Shown here in pieces: positions 9,331 through 16,601 of a DNA stretch of 44,633 nucleotides. The stretch is from an uncultured Lachnospiraceae bacterium (lineage in GTDB: Bacteria; Bacillota; Clostridia; Lachnospirales; Lachnospiraceae). The translations under genes were made by a program, and so were the position numbers. The stretch's first letter is position 1, and each line of letters starts with the position of its first letter. Under the pieces are notes generated by a model that saw only the letters and a list, made by a program, of their open reading frames with translations, searched no databases and was not told where the DNA came from. Where the stretch lies: assembly GCA_947630005.1 (NCBI GenBank), contig CANRGB010000009.1, positions 1 to 44,633 on the forward strand, read 5' to 3'.

Positions 9331-9359
9331 TTGGACATTCTCCGCGCATATACTATTGT
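9331..9359 (+). promoter_or_regulatory. Possible promoter before murA
   Basis: TTGGAC (9331-9336), 17 bases, TATTGT (9354-9359), inside an AT-rich patch with several TATA-like hexamers (TATACT at 9349, TATTAT at 9361). The exact -10 is uncertain. The 195-base gap between ftsW and murA holds this and the inverted repeat at 9306, and I see no gene in it. Confidence 0.35.
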
Positions 9360-9425
9360 ATATTATGGTATAGGGCTTTTGCAGTTTATCTGCTGCATGA
9401 GTGTTTTCCAGAACGGAACCGGGGG

Positions 9426-10715
9426 ATGACCTTGAAGCATATAACGATAACAGGAGGAAAACCACTCTACGGACAGATAAAAATACAGGGGTCCAAGAAT
9501 GCGGCTTTACCTATTCTGACTTCCTGTATTCTGGGAAACGGAGTCTGCCGGATCGACAACTGTCCCTGCATCAGCGATGTGGATGTTACCCTTAGGATGC
9601 TTAAGACGGCGGGCTGCAGGGTCAGCCGCGGCGGCAGCACGGTGACTGTTGACGCGTCGCAGATTACCTGCTGCGAGGTACCTGAAAACGAAGCGTCCCG
9701 CATTCGTTCGTCTATCCTGTTTCTTGGGGCGCTGACCGGCAGGTGCCGGACCGCCTCGCTGCCGTTTCCGGGAGGCTGCGCGATCGGGGAAAGACCGGTC
9801 AATCTTCATATAGGCGCGCTGGAAAAGCTGGGCGTCTGTTTTGAGGATACCGGAAGGCTTGAGGCGGATGGAAGAGGGCTTCGCGGGGCGAGGGTGACGC
9901 TTCCGTTTCCGAGTGTGGGAGCGACGGAAAACGTTATACTCGCGGCGGTTCTCGCGCCCGGAAAGACGCTGATCCAGAACGCCGCCCTTGAGCCGGAGAT
10001 CGATGAGCTCTGCGAATTTCTGAATCTGCGCGGAGCAAGAACCGTCAGAAAACCGGACGGAAGTATTCTGATTGAAGGCGTCAGGACGCTGGGACCGGTC
10101 AGATATTCGATAAAACCGGACCGGATCGTCGCGGGAACCTATCTGTTCGCGGCCGCGGCCGCGGGCGGAAAGATCAGAATCTGCGGGCTGCCCGCGGCGG
10201 GACTGGAAAATCCGCTCGCGGTGCTGAAAAAGATGGGGATGAAGATAACGGCAGAGAACAGCTTCTGCGAGATAGATTCTCCCGGAATTATCCGGGCGGT
10301 TCCGTATCTGGAGACGGCTCCGTATCCGGGATTCCCGACGGATCTGCAGTCCCCGCTGCTTGCGGCGCTTTCAGAAGCCAGGGGAGAAAGCCTGATCCGG
10401 GAAAGAATATTTGAAAACCGTTTTCGTGTCGTTCCGGAACTTATACGGATGGGAGCGAAAATAAAGGAGGAAAAAGACTGCGTAAGAATCTGCGGGAGCC
10501 AAAGCCTGCATGGAGCGTCGGTCGCGGCGACCGATCTGCGGAGCGGGGCAGCGCTTGTGATTGCCGGGCTTGCGGCGCGCGGAGCAACAAAAGTGGGCGG
10601 CCTTGAATATATTGAGCGCGGATATGAGAATATTTGCCGTGACCTGAGTCTGCTCGGAGCGGAAATTTCTCTTTCTGACGGGGTTTTGGCGGAAGAAATG
10701 CCGCGGAAAGTATAA
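9426..10715 (+). CDS. murA: UDP-N-acetylglucosamine 1-carboxyvinyltransferase MurA
   Basis: Catalyses the first committed step of peptidoglycan synthesis, transferring enolpyruvate from PEP to UDP-GlcNAc; it is the target of fosfomycin. From ATG 9426 it has 429 residues, the normal MurA length. Diagnostic blocks: IQGSKNAALPIL (Lys and Asn of the active site), GGCAIGERPVNLHIGALEKLG with the PEP-binding cysteine (about Cys118), DRIVAGTYLFAAAAAGG, YPGFPTDLQSPLLAAL, RSGAALVIAGLAARG and YIERGYENI. Upstream frame continues to a GTG at 9300, but that stretch covers the inverted repeat and promoter-like DNA and does not look like MurA. The ribosome binding site is weak. MurA inside the dcw cluster is less common than its usual separate location. 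Confidence 0.95.
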   Translation: MTLKHITITGGKPLYGQIKIQGSKNAALPILTSCILGNGVCRIDNCPCISDVDVTLRMLKTAGCRVSRGGSTVTVDASQITCCEVPENEASRIRSSILFLGALTGRCRTASLPFPGGCAIGERPVNLHIGALEKLGVCFEDTGRLEADGRGLRGARVTLPFPSVGATENVILAAVLAPGKTLIQNAALEPEIDELCEFLNLRGARTVRKPDGSILIEGVRTLGPVRYSIKPDRIVAGTYLFAAAAAGGKIRICGLPAAGLENPLAVLKKMGMKITAENSFCEIDSPGIIRAVPYLETAPYPGFPTDLQSPLLAALSEARGESLIRERIFENRFRVVPELIRMGAKIKEEKDCVRICGSQSLHGASVAATDLRSGAALVIAGLAARGATKVGGLEYIERGYENICRDLSLLGAEISLSDGVLAEEMPRKV

Positions 10716-10758
10716 GATAAACAGGAATTGCACACGATGAAAAGGTACAGGTGAGAAG

Positions 10759-12003
10759 ATGGGGCGAATTAGAAGGAAAAGGCAGAGATTGATCCGTCTT
10801 GTAAGTTTAGCGTTACTGGTGGCGGCCGTCCTGATTATAATACTGGTATTTCAGGTGAAGACCGTGATCATAAACGGGAATGTGCGCTGGTCGGGCCAGG
10901 AGATTGCGGAGGATCTTTCGTATGATTTTTGGACGCAGAATACGCTGTTTCTGATGTGGAAGCACAGGAACGGGGAAGCGCTGGAGCGGCTGCCTTATCT
11001 TTCTTCCCTGAAAATCAAGCTTGATTCTCCCGGAAAGATCACGGTCACCGTGACAGAGAAGGAACTGGCAGGGTATGTATACGGCGAGGATCAGAATCTG
11101 TATTTTGACGAGGATGGGATCATACTGGATATCACGGATCAGGTATATGACGGGGTCCTGGCAGTCACCGGCGTGAAGATGGGGGAGCCTGTGCTGTACC
11201 AGAAGGTGCCGACGGAAAGCAGCGCGCAGCTGCGGACGATTCTGAGCATCACGCAGCTTCTGCGTTATCAGGAGCTCACCGCCCGGGAGATCCGTTTTTC
11301 CGATAACATGGATATCACGGTCAGGATCGGAAACGTGGACGCGGCGCTGGGCCAGGATGAGTATCTTGAGGAGAAGATTGCGAATCTGCGCGCGATCCTT
11401 GATGTGATGAGCGGCAGTTCAGGAACGCTTCATATGGAGAATTTTACCGGGAAAAACGAACCGGTGTCCTTCTCGGAAGGGGAGATACCGGAATCGGTCA
11501 ACAAGGAAAGCGGCGCGGAAGAAGAAACGGAACCGGAGAGCGGCGCGGATGAACTGCCGGCGGATGGAGAAGGCGCGGACGGAACCGGAGAAGCCCCGGC
11601 GGACGGAGAAAACGCGGACGGCGCCGGAACCGATGAAGCGCCGGCCGGCGGAGAAAACGGGGATGGCCCGGCGGATGGAGAAGACGCGGAGAACACCGGA
11701 GCTCCGGCGGAGCCGGACGACGGAAGCGGCGGCGCGGATGAAAACGCTGCGGACGGAGAAAACGCGGACGGACAGGATAATCCGGAGGAGGATGACGGCG
11801 AAGACCAGCCGGATGAGGAGCCTTTCTATTTTATGGTGTTTGATTCCTCCCATACGCTCCGGTATGACGCCCACGTTGTGGACGGAGTGGTTGTGGACTC
11901 GAACGGAGTTCCGATCGACGGATGCATCGTGCAGGAGGACGGAAATGTGAAGGACGCCTACTGGAATGTCATAGATCCGTCGACCGGCCAGCTTGCCCAG
12001 TAA
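10759..12003 (+). CDS. divIB: FtsQ/DivIB-type division protein with long acidic C-terminal extension
   Basis: A bitopic membrane protein of 414 residues: a basic N-terminus (GRIRRKRQRLIRL), one membrane segment (VSLALLVAAVLIIILVF), then a POTRA-like domain (VIINGNVRWSGQEIAEDL) and a beta domain resembling FtsQ (LKIKLDSPGKITVTVTEKELAGYV). It stabilises the FtsL-DivIC subcomplex of the divisome. Odd features lie after about residue 235: a low-complexity Ala/Gly/Asp/Glu/Pro region of about 120 residues, including the repeated octet ADGENADG at 281-288 and 331-338, then a final block of about 60 residues. Part of that block resembles the tail of the first PBP in this cluster. ATG 10759 is preceded by AGGTGAG. 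Confidence 0.9.
   Translation: MGRIRRKRQRLIRLVSLALLVAAVLIIILVFQVKTVIINGNVRWSGQEIAEDLSYDFWTQNTLFLMWKHRNGEALERLPYLSSLKIKLDSPGKITVTVTEKELAGYVYGEDQNLYFDEDGIILDITDQVYDGVLAVTGVKMGEPVLYQKVPTESSAQLRTILSITQLLRYQELTAREIRFSDNMDITVRIGNVDAALGQDEYLEEKIANLRAILDVMSGSSGTLHMENFTGKNEPVSFSEGEIPESVNKESGAEEETEPESGADELPADGEGADGTGEAPADGENADGAGTDEAPAGGENGDGPADGEDAENTGAPAEPDDGSGGADENAADGENADGQDNPEEDDGEDQPDEEPFYFMVFDSSHTLRYDAHVVDGVVVDSNGVPIDGCIVQEDGNVKDAYWNVIDPSTGQLAQ
11599..11771 (+). repeat. Exact 23-bp in-frame direct repeat inside divIB
   Basis: The 23 bases at 11599-11621 recur identically at 11749-11771. Both copies are in frame and encode ADGENADG. Shorter related units (GCGGATGGAGAA, GCGGACGGAG) lie between and before them. 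Such repeats can change copy number by slippage or recombination, so the length of this linker may vary between strains. Confidence 0.85.
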
Positions 12004-12073
12004 GCGCTCCGTCGACGCGGCCGGCAGTGTTTCGGAAGAAGGGATGAAAGTCGCAATATTTTTAAAATAGGTC

Positions 12074-12102
12074 TTGATAATTTTTTAGAATACCAGTATT
12101 AT
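12074..12102 (+). promoter_or_regulatory. Sigma-A-type promoter of ftsZ
   Basis: TTGATA (12074-12079), a 17-base spacer and TATTAT (12097-12102). Transcription would begin near 12109, giving ftsZ a structured leader of about 130 bases. Confidence 0.6.
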
Positions 12103-12111
12103 AGATAAGAG

Positions 12112-12156
12112 TACGGTGATACTGGGGCAAGTGCAGCCCAAAGATGCGGCACCGTA
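12112..12156 (+). other. Structured 5' leader of ftsZ
   Basis: The outer arms TACGGTG (12112-12118) and CACCGTA (12150-12156) pair perfectly and enclose an inner GGGC/GCCC stem. This 45-base element would be the very start of the ftsZ transcript. I do not recognise a known riboswitch class; it may stabilise the mRNA or be a binding site. Confidence 0.45.
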
Positions 12157-12240
12157 AATTATAGGATCAGAAAGAGGAGAGGCTGTTTTCGGAGAAAGTG
12201 TCAGTCGGTGTCCCGTCAGCTACAAGAAGGAGGAAACACG

Positions 12241-13434
12241 GTGTTAGAAATTATGTCAAATGAATCAGAGTCCGCTGCGAAGATACTGGTTATAGGTGTC
12301 GGCGGTGCTGGAAATAACGCGGTAAACAGAATGGTTGAGGATACGATCTGCGGTGTGGAGTTTATTGGAATAAATACAGATAAGCAGGCACTGCTGCTCT
12401 GCAAGGCTCCGACGACGATTCAGATCGGTGAGAAAGTTACCAAGGGACTCGGCGCGGGCGCAAAGCCTGAGGTAGGCCAGCAGGCCGCTGAGGAAAGCAC
12501 GGAAGAGATCCGCCAGGCAGTGCAGGGGGCGGATATGGTGTTTGTCACCTGCGGAATGGGCGGCGGTACAGGTACCGGGGCAGCTCCTGTTATCGCGGGT
12601 ATTGCGAAAGATCTGGGGATTCTGACAGTCGGCGTTGTGACGAAGCCGTTCCGTTTTGAGGGCAGAACCCGTATGAATAACGCGCTGGCGGGGATTGAGA
12701 AGCTGAAGGACAGTGTGGATACTCTGATCGTAATTCCGAACGACAAGCTCCTTGAGATCGTGGACCGCAGAACCACGATGCCGGAATCCCTGAAAAAGGC
12801 GGATGAAGTGCTTCAGCAGGCAGTGCAGGGAATTACGGACCTGATCAATCTTCCGGCCCTGATCAATCTTGACTTTGCGGACGTACAGACCGTCATGATC
12901 GATAAAGGAATCGCGCATATCGGAATCGGACAGGCCAAGGGAGATGACAAAGCGCTTGAGGCGGTAAAGCAGGCGGTTGCGAGCCCGCTGCTTGAGACGA
13001 CGATTGAGGGCGCTTCCCATGTGATTATCAATATTTCCGGAGATATCTCTCTGATGGACGCGAACGACGCGGCAAGCTATGTTCAGGAGCTGGCCGGCGA
13101 CAACGCGAATATTATTTTCGGAGCGCTGTATGACGATACATACGCGGATGAAGCAAGTGTTACCGTCATAGCGACAGGACTTGAGGATGTAAATTTAAAT
13201 CAGGGTTCGGGCCGTCAGACCGGCGGTATGAGAAACCAGAAAAACAGCGCGTCTGAATTCAGCTACAGGCGGGAGGCATCCTCCGGACCGTTCCCGTTCC
13301 AGAGAAATCAGACATCCGCGTCGGGAACGGGATCCCAGCCGCGTCAGACGACGCAGTTTGGATCAGTGCGCATGCCGGAGCGCAAGGTGCAGGAGAAGGA
13401 TATCCAGATACCGGATTTCCTGCGCAGGAATTAA
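12241..13434 (+). CDS. ftsZ: Cell division GTPase FtsZ
   Basis: The tubulin-like GTPase that forms the Z ring. It has 397 residues from GTG 12241, chosen because AAGGAGG at 12227-12233 is 7 bases upstream; an ATG at 12253 is possible. Landmarks: [17 protein letters not shown] at the N-terminus, the GTP-binding signature [21 protein letters not shown], and [11 protein letters not shown] of the synergy loop. After a variable Gln/Ser/Thr-rich linker of about 60 residues comes the conserved C-terminal peptide [11 protein letters not shown], the docking site for membrane anchors and regulators. It is the last gene of the dcw cluster here. No ftsA is adjacent, as is usual in clostridia that use SepF. 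Confidence 0.98.
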   Translation: MLEIMSNESESAAKILVIGVGGAGNNAVNRMVEDTICGVEFIGINTDKQALLLCKAPTTIQIGEKVTKGLGAGAKPEVGQQAAEESTEEIRQAVQGADMVFVTCGMGGGTGTGAAPVIAGIAKDLGILTVGVVTKPFRFEGRTRMNNALAGIEKLKDSVDTLIVIPNDKLLEIVDRRTTMPESLKKADEVLQQAVQGITDLINLPALINLDFADVQTVMIDKGIAHIGIGQAKGDDKALEAVKQAVASPLLETTIEGASHVIINISGDISLMDANDAASYVQELAGDNANIIFGALYDDTYADEASVTVIATGLEDVNLNQGSGRQTGGMRNQKNSASEFSYRREASSGPFPFQRNQTSASGTGSQPRQTTQFGSVRMPERKVQEKDIQIPDFLRRN

Positions 13435-13449
13435 TTGAGGGCAGGTTAA

Positions 13450-13488
13450 GGCGTGGCTTCCTTTCGGGAAGTTCACGCCCTTCTTTTT
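13450..13488 (+). terminator. Rho-independent terminator of ftsZ
   Basis: GGCGTG (13450-13455) pairs with CACGCC (13474-13479), with an inner TTCC/GGGAA stem, followed by CTTCTTTTT. It starts 15 bases after the ftsZ stop and immediately precedes an interspersed repeat copy. Confidence 0.85.
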
Positions 13489-13489
13489 G

Positions 13490-13577
13490 TGCACAGGCCC
13501 AGGCAAGGAAAACAGCTGCTGACGCAGCCCTGGGCCGCGCGGGCGAGCAGGAGGGAAAAAACCGCCTCCTGCTCGAT
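13490..13577 (+). repeat. Interspersed intergenic repeat, copy 2 (complete)
   Basis: A full copy with two hairpins. Hairpin A pairs GGCCCAGG with CCTGGGCC around an inner GCTGC-TGAC-GCAGC stem. Hairpin B pairs GAGCAGGAGG with CCTCCTGCTC and ends CGAT. It lies between the ftsZ terminator and the spoIIGA promoter. The stretch is open in the spoIIGA frame, which would wrongly lengthen that gene if not recognised. Confidence 0.9.
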
Positions 13578-13598
13578 CACAGGCCCGATTCGCCTCAA

Positions 13599-13674
13599 TG
13601 TCGGATTATGTCGACAGAAAATAGGAAAAGCTCTCCCTGTTTTGACAAAAGAACATCGTTCTGTGGAGTATACT
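13599..13674 (+). promoter_or_regulatory. spoIIG-type promoter with long spacer and candidate Spo0A boxes
   Basis: TTGACA (13642-13647) and TATACT (13669-13674) are separated by 21 bases instead of 17. In B. subtilis the spoIIG promoter is known for a 22-base spacer and dependence on phosphorylated Spo0A. Here TGTCGACA at 13609-13616 matches the core of the 0A box (TGTCGAA), a near match TGTCGGA lies at 13599-13605, and the reverse strand over the -35 box reads TTGTCAAAA. Arrangement and target gene both fit Spo0A activation. Confidence 0.75.
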
Positions 13675-13713
13675 GTAGTCATACGGCAGCCGCAGGAGGT
13701 GTTCTTTTCTTTT

Positions 13714-14475
13714 GTGTATTTTGAAGTTTACATAGACCAGTTTTTTGCGGAACAGCTTTTATATGGATTTCTTCTGCTGTACCTGACGGCGCGGGCGCTC
13801 GGAGAAAAAAGGCCGGCGCCGGGGATCCTGGCCGCCGGAGCCATCTTCGCCGCCTGCCAGTGCGCGTACCTTCTCACGGGAAGGAGAGGACTGTCGGCTG
13901 CGGGAATGTTTCTGGGCGCGGCCGCGGCATTCGGGCGCGGGAAAAGGATCCGCGGGGCGTTTCTCCTGTTTTTAATCACATTTTGTTTTGGAGGAACACT
14001 CCAGGCAGTTCTGGCTCTGTTTTCCGTTCCGGTCTGCGCCGGCGCGCTGGCGGCGTTCTTTCTGCTTTCCTTCTCCTGGAGAAGATATGAGAGATGCCGG
14101 CGTCAGAAGGAACAGGAAGCGGATGTCTCTCTGTTCTGGAAAGGCCGGAACATCGCGCTTCGCGCGCTTGTGGACACGGGGAACCGGCTGAGGGAGCCGA
14201 TTACGCAGAAACCTGTGAGCATTCTGGACGCGGAGAGCGCGCGGAAATTTCTTGGAGACGGATGGGAACGGGAGAATGGATTTTTCCTTGTTCCATATCA
14301 CAGCATCGGAAGAGAACACGGCTGGATGCGGGCGGTTATTCTGGACAAAATGCAGATCAGTACGCCGTCCGGAAAAAGCGAGATTGAAAAACCCCTCCTG
14401 GCGGTCAGCAACGAAAGAGTGAGCCTGAAAGATACTTATCAGGTCATATTAAATCCGGAACATATCAAAATCTGA
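13714..14475 (+). CDS. spoIIGA: Sigma-E processing peptidase SpoIIGA
   Basis: A membrane-embedded aspartic protease that removes the pro-sequence of pro-sigma-E in the mother cell after a signal from the forespore. From GTG 13714 the protein has 253 residues: about five hydrophobic segments in the first 125 residues, starting [20 protein letters not shown], then a soluble domain with the catalytic motif [12 protein letters not shown] (Asp-Thr-Gly). The frame stays open upstream to 13453, but that region is the repeat and the promoter, so I reject the longer form. GGAGG at 13695-13699 is 14 bases from the GTG, a long spacing that leaves the exact start slightly uncertain. sigE follows after 19 bases, as in Bacillus and Clostridium. 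Confidence 0.93.
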   Translation: MYFEVYIDQFFAEQLLYGFLLLYLTARALGEKRPAPGILAAGAIFAACQCAYLLTGRRGLSAAGMFLGAAAAFGRGKRIRGAFLLFLITFCFGGTLQAVLALFSVPVCAGALAAFFLLSFSWRRYERCRRQKEQEADVSLFWKGRNIALRALVDTGNRLREPITQKPVSILDAESARKFLGDGWERENGFFLVPYHSIGREHGWMRAVILDKMQISTPSGKSEIEKPLLAVSNERVSLKDTYQVILNPEHIKI

Positions 14476-14494
14476 CAGGAAAAGGAGAACGGAA

Positions 14495-15235
14495 ATGATA
14501 GTAAAAATTGCAATGCCTCAGCGCTTCCAGCTCAAAATGGCGGCGGGATTCGGAGATATGCTGTTTGGAAGGACGAACGATACGCATTATATCGGAGGGA
14601 CGGAGGTGCTTCCACCTCCTCTGGAACCGGAAGAAGAGCAGGCGCTTCTTGCCATGCTTGACCGGGGAGAGGAAGGAAAAGCGAAAAGCGAGCTGATCGA
14701 GAGGAATCTCAGGCTGGTCGTCTACATAGCGAAAAAATTTGACAACACCGGAGTCGGTGTGGAGGATCTGATCTCCATCGGCACGATCGGACTGATCAAG
14801 GCGATCAATACGTTTAAGACGGACAAAAAGATCAAGCTTGCCACCTATGCTTCCCGCTGTATTGAAAATGAGATCCTGATGTATCTGAGGAGGAACAGCA
14901 AGACGAGAATGGAGGTCTCGATCGATGAGCCGCTGAACGTGGACTGGGACGGAAATGAGCTGCTGCTCTCCGATATCCTCGGAACGGATGAGGATGCGAT
15001 CGGCCGGGACATCGAGACGGAAGCGGAGTACCATGTGCTGAACCGGGCGATCGACCATCTCTCGGAGCGTGAGCGCACGATCGTCCATCTGCGGTTCGGA
15101 TTTACTACGAGGGACGGGGAGGAAAAGACGCAGAAGGAGGTCGCGGATCTGCTCGGCATCTCCCAGTCCTATATCTCTAGGCTGGAAAAGCGGATCATCA
15201 AGAGACTCAGGCGGGAAATCGTCAGATTTGAATGA
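14495..15235 (+). CDS. sigE: RNA polymerase sporulation sigma factor, pro-sigma-E
   Basis: The early mother-cell sigma factor, made as an inactive precursor. It has 246 residues. The first 30 or so form a pro-sequence ([21 protein letters not shown]) that precedes [19 protein letters not shown], the conserved start of mature sigma-E where SpoIIGA cuts. Region 2 is clear ([52 protein letters not shown]), as is region 4 with the helix-turn-helix [20 protein letters not shown]. The ATG at 14495 has AAGGAG upstream. It is co-transcribed with spoIIGA from the candidate Spo0A-dependent promoter. Confidence 0.97.
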   Translation: MIVKIAMPQRFQLKMAAGFGDMLFGRTNDTHYIGGTEVLPPPLEPEEEQALLAMLDRGEEGKAKSELIERNLRLVVYIAKKFDNTGVGVEDLISIGTIGLIKAINTFKTDKKIKLATYASRCIENEILMYLRRNSKTRMEVSIDEPLNVDWDGNELLLSDILGTDEDAIGRDIETEAEYHVLNRAIDHLSERERTIVHLRFGFTTRDGEEKTQKEVADLLGISQSYISRLEKRIIKRLRREIVRFE

Positions 15236-15302
15236 GCGCGGCTGTCAAGGGCTAAAACTTTTTTTATTTTATATCGGAAGCGAATAGCGCGGCTGTATAA
15301 GG
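15235..15302 (+). repeat. Short direct repeat between sigE and sigG
   Basis: AGCGCGGCTGTCAAGG (15235-15250) recurs as AGCGCGGCTGTATAAGG (15286-15302). The first copy overlaps the end of sigE and a run of seven T residues lies between the copies. The repeat is too short to be sure it has a role. Confidence 0.4.
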
Positions 15303-15343
15303 TGAATCATTTTACTGAACCTTACGTTTAGGAGGATGATCAC

Positions 15344-16123
15344 ATGTCGTTGAATAAAGTAGAAATATGCGGTGTCAACACGTCCAGACTTCCGGTGCTG
15401 ACCGCGAAAGAGAAGGAAGAGCTCTTTTCGCGGATCAAAGACGGAGACGAGGAAGCGCGCGAGCTGTACATCAAAGGAAATCTGAGGCTTGTGCTCAGCG
15501 TGATCCGGCGTTTTTCCGCAAGCAATGAGAACGCGGATGATCTGTTTCAGATCGGGTGTATCGGACTGATGAAGGCAATCGATAATTTCAATACAGAGAT
15601 GGATGTGAAATTCAGTACCTATGCCGTGCCAATGATTATCGGGGAAATACGCCGTTATCTCAGAGACAACAACTCAATCCGTGTCAGCCGCTCTCTGCGG
15701 GATACGGCGTACAAAGCGATCTACGCAAAAGAAAATTATACGAAGACACACCAGAAAGAGCCGACGATCCATGAGATCGCGGAGGAGATCGGGGTTTCAA
15801 AAGAGGACATCGTCTACGCGATGGACGCGATACAGAGTCCGGTCAGCCTGTATGAACCGGTCTACACAGAAGGCGGAGATACGCTGTATGTGATGGATCA
15901 GATCAGCGACAAAAAAAATAAAGAAGAAAACTGGGTGGAATCCATTTCCTTAGGGGAGGCAATCAAACGGCTCGACACAAGAGAGCGCCATATCATCGAA
16001 ATGCGGTTTTTTGAGGGCAGGACTCAGATGGAAGTGGCCTCCGAGATCGGAATTTCCCAGGCCCAGGTCTCAAGACTTGAAAAAAATGCTTTAAAAAGCA
16101 TGAGAAATTATCTGCGGGTGTGA
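15344..16123 (+). CDS. sigG: RNA polymerase sporulation sigma factor G
   Basis: The late forespore sigma factor. It has 259 residues and starts with the sigma-G-specific block NKVEICGVNTSRLPVLT, which distinguishes it from sigma-F and carries the region contacted by the inhibitor CsfB/Gin in Bacillus. Region 2 reads GNLRLVLSVIRRFS and LFQIGCIGLMKAIDNFN. Region 3 includes VSRSLRDTAYKAI, and region 4 holds QMEVASEIGISQAQVSRLEK. TAGGAGG lies upstream of ATG 15344. The order spoIIGA-sigE-sigG is conserved across spore-forming Firmicutes. The gene runs into a terminator hairpin shared with the opposing ylmC-like gene. Confidence 0.97.
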   Translation: MSLNKVEICGVNTSRLPVLTAKEKEELFSRIKDGDEEARELYIKGNLRLVLSVIRRFSASNENADDLFQIGCIGLMKAIDNFNTEMDVKFSTYAVPMIIGEIRRYLRDNNSIRVSRSLRDTAYKAIYAKENYTKTHQKEPTIHEIAEEIGVSKEDIVYAMDAIQSPVSLYEPVYTEGGDTLYVMDQISDKKNKEENWVESISLGEAIKRLDTRERHIIEMRFFEGRTQMEVASEIGISQAQVSRLEKNALKSMRNYLRV

Positions 16124-16141
16124 GATCACCCGCATTTTTTT
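16114..16141. terminator. Bidirectional terminator embedded in two converging gene ends
   Basis: GCGGGTG (16114-16120) and CACCCGC (16127-16133) flank six bases containing both stop codons. On the plus strand A and seven T residues follow, giving a good terminator for sigG. On the minus strand the stem forms the last codons of the ylmC-like gene. Confidence 0.85.
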
Positions 16142-16383
16142 AAGGCTGCTTCCTCATCGATATCGACCAGTATGATATCGGGACCGGTCTGTACGATACA
16201 GCCCCAGGGAATGATATATTCCGTATCGCGCCCGAAAAACCAGCAGAATTTGCCCGGCCCCGGAACCGTCAGCGCGCAGACGCAGCCGGTCCGGCAGTCG
16301 ATATCGAGATCGCTGACGCACCCGATCGAGCGGCAGGTGCGGACATTGATGACTTCCTTTCGTTTCAGTTCAAACAAGCGCAT
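16126..16383 (-). CDS. YlmC/YmxH-family PRC-barrel sporulation-associated protein
   Basis: An 85-residue soluble protein of the YlmC/YmxH family (a single PRC-barrel-like domain), usually found near sporulation genes; its biochemical role is not established. Family features: start MRLFELKRKEVINV, the ISDLDID-like block SDLDIDCRTGCVCALTVPG, GKFCWFFGRDTEYIIPWGCI and the end DIILVDIDEE. I chose the ATG at 16383 because GTGAGG is well placed before it and because homologues begin with MRL; the frame extends 12 codons further upstream. It converges with sigG, with only two bases between the stop codons. It has several more cysteines than I would expect for the family. Confidence 0.85.
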   Translation of the reverse strand: MRLFELKRKEVINVRTCRSIGCVSDLDIDCRTGCVCALTVPGPGKFCWFFGRDTEYIIPWGCIVQTGPDIILVDIDEEAALKKCG

Positions 16384-16494
16384 CCCGGCCTCACTTCTTA
16401 TCCGGCATATTTTTATCATGATATGCGCGAAGGGAAAGGAATGTGAACAGTGGCTGTAACGGCGGCCGTTCTCCTGTTTTTCCGTTCATTCTGA

Positions 16495-16523
16495 TTGACA
16501 TTATTCCTGCGAATCGGTATAGT
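16495..16523 (+). promoter_or_regulatory. Sigma-A promoter of aroE
   Basis: A consensus TTGACA (16495-16500), 17 bases, and TATAGT (16518-16523), about 78 bases before the aroE start. It also separates the sporulation block from the shikimate genes. Confidence 0.75.
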
Positions 16524-16601
16524 TATCAGGAAGGCTTATTGTGAAAGAACGGATTTCAAACCGCTTTTATAAACAGGAATTTACGAAAGAAGGGGATTAT
16601 C

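Noticed and set aside
9231-9425. A 42-residue N-terminal extension of MurA from GTG 9300
   Set aside because: The added residues do not resemble MurA and cover an inverted repeat and promoter-like DNA. The start at 9426 gives the standard family length.
13453-13713. An N-terminal extension of SpoIIGA of 87 residues, or a separate small gene, in the open frame from 13453
   Set aside because: The stretch consists of the ftsZ terminator tail, an interspersed repeat copy and the spoIIG-type promoter. SpoIIGA homologues begin at the first membrane segment, which is at 13714.
15286-15343. A sigma-F-type promoter for sigG based on GTATA at 15295
   Set aside because: At the expected spacing of 15-16 bases the -10 region does not resemble the GGnnAnAnT pattern of sigma-F promoters. 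How sigG is transcribed here cannot be read with confidence.
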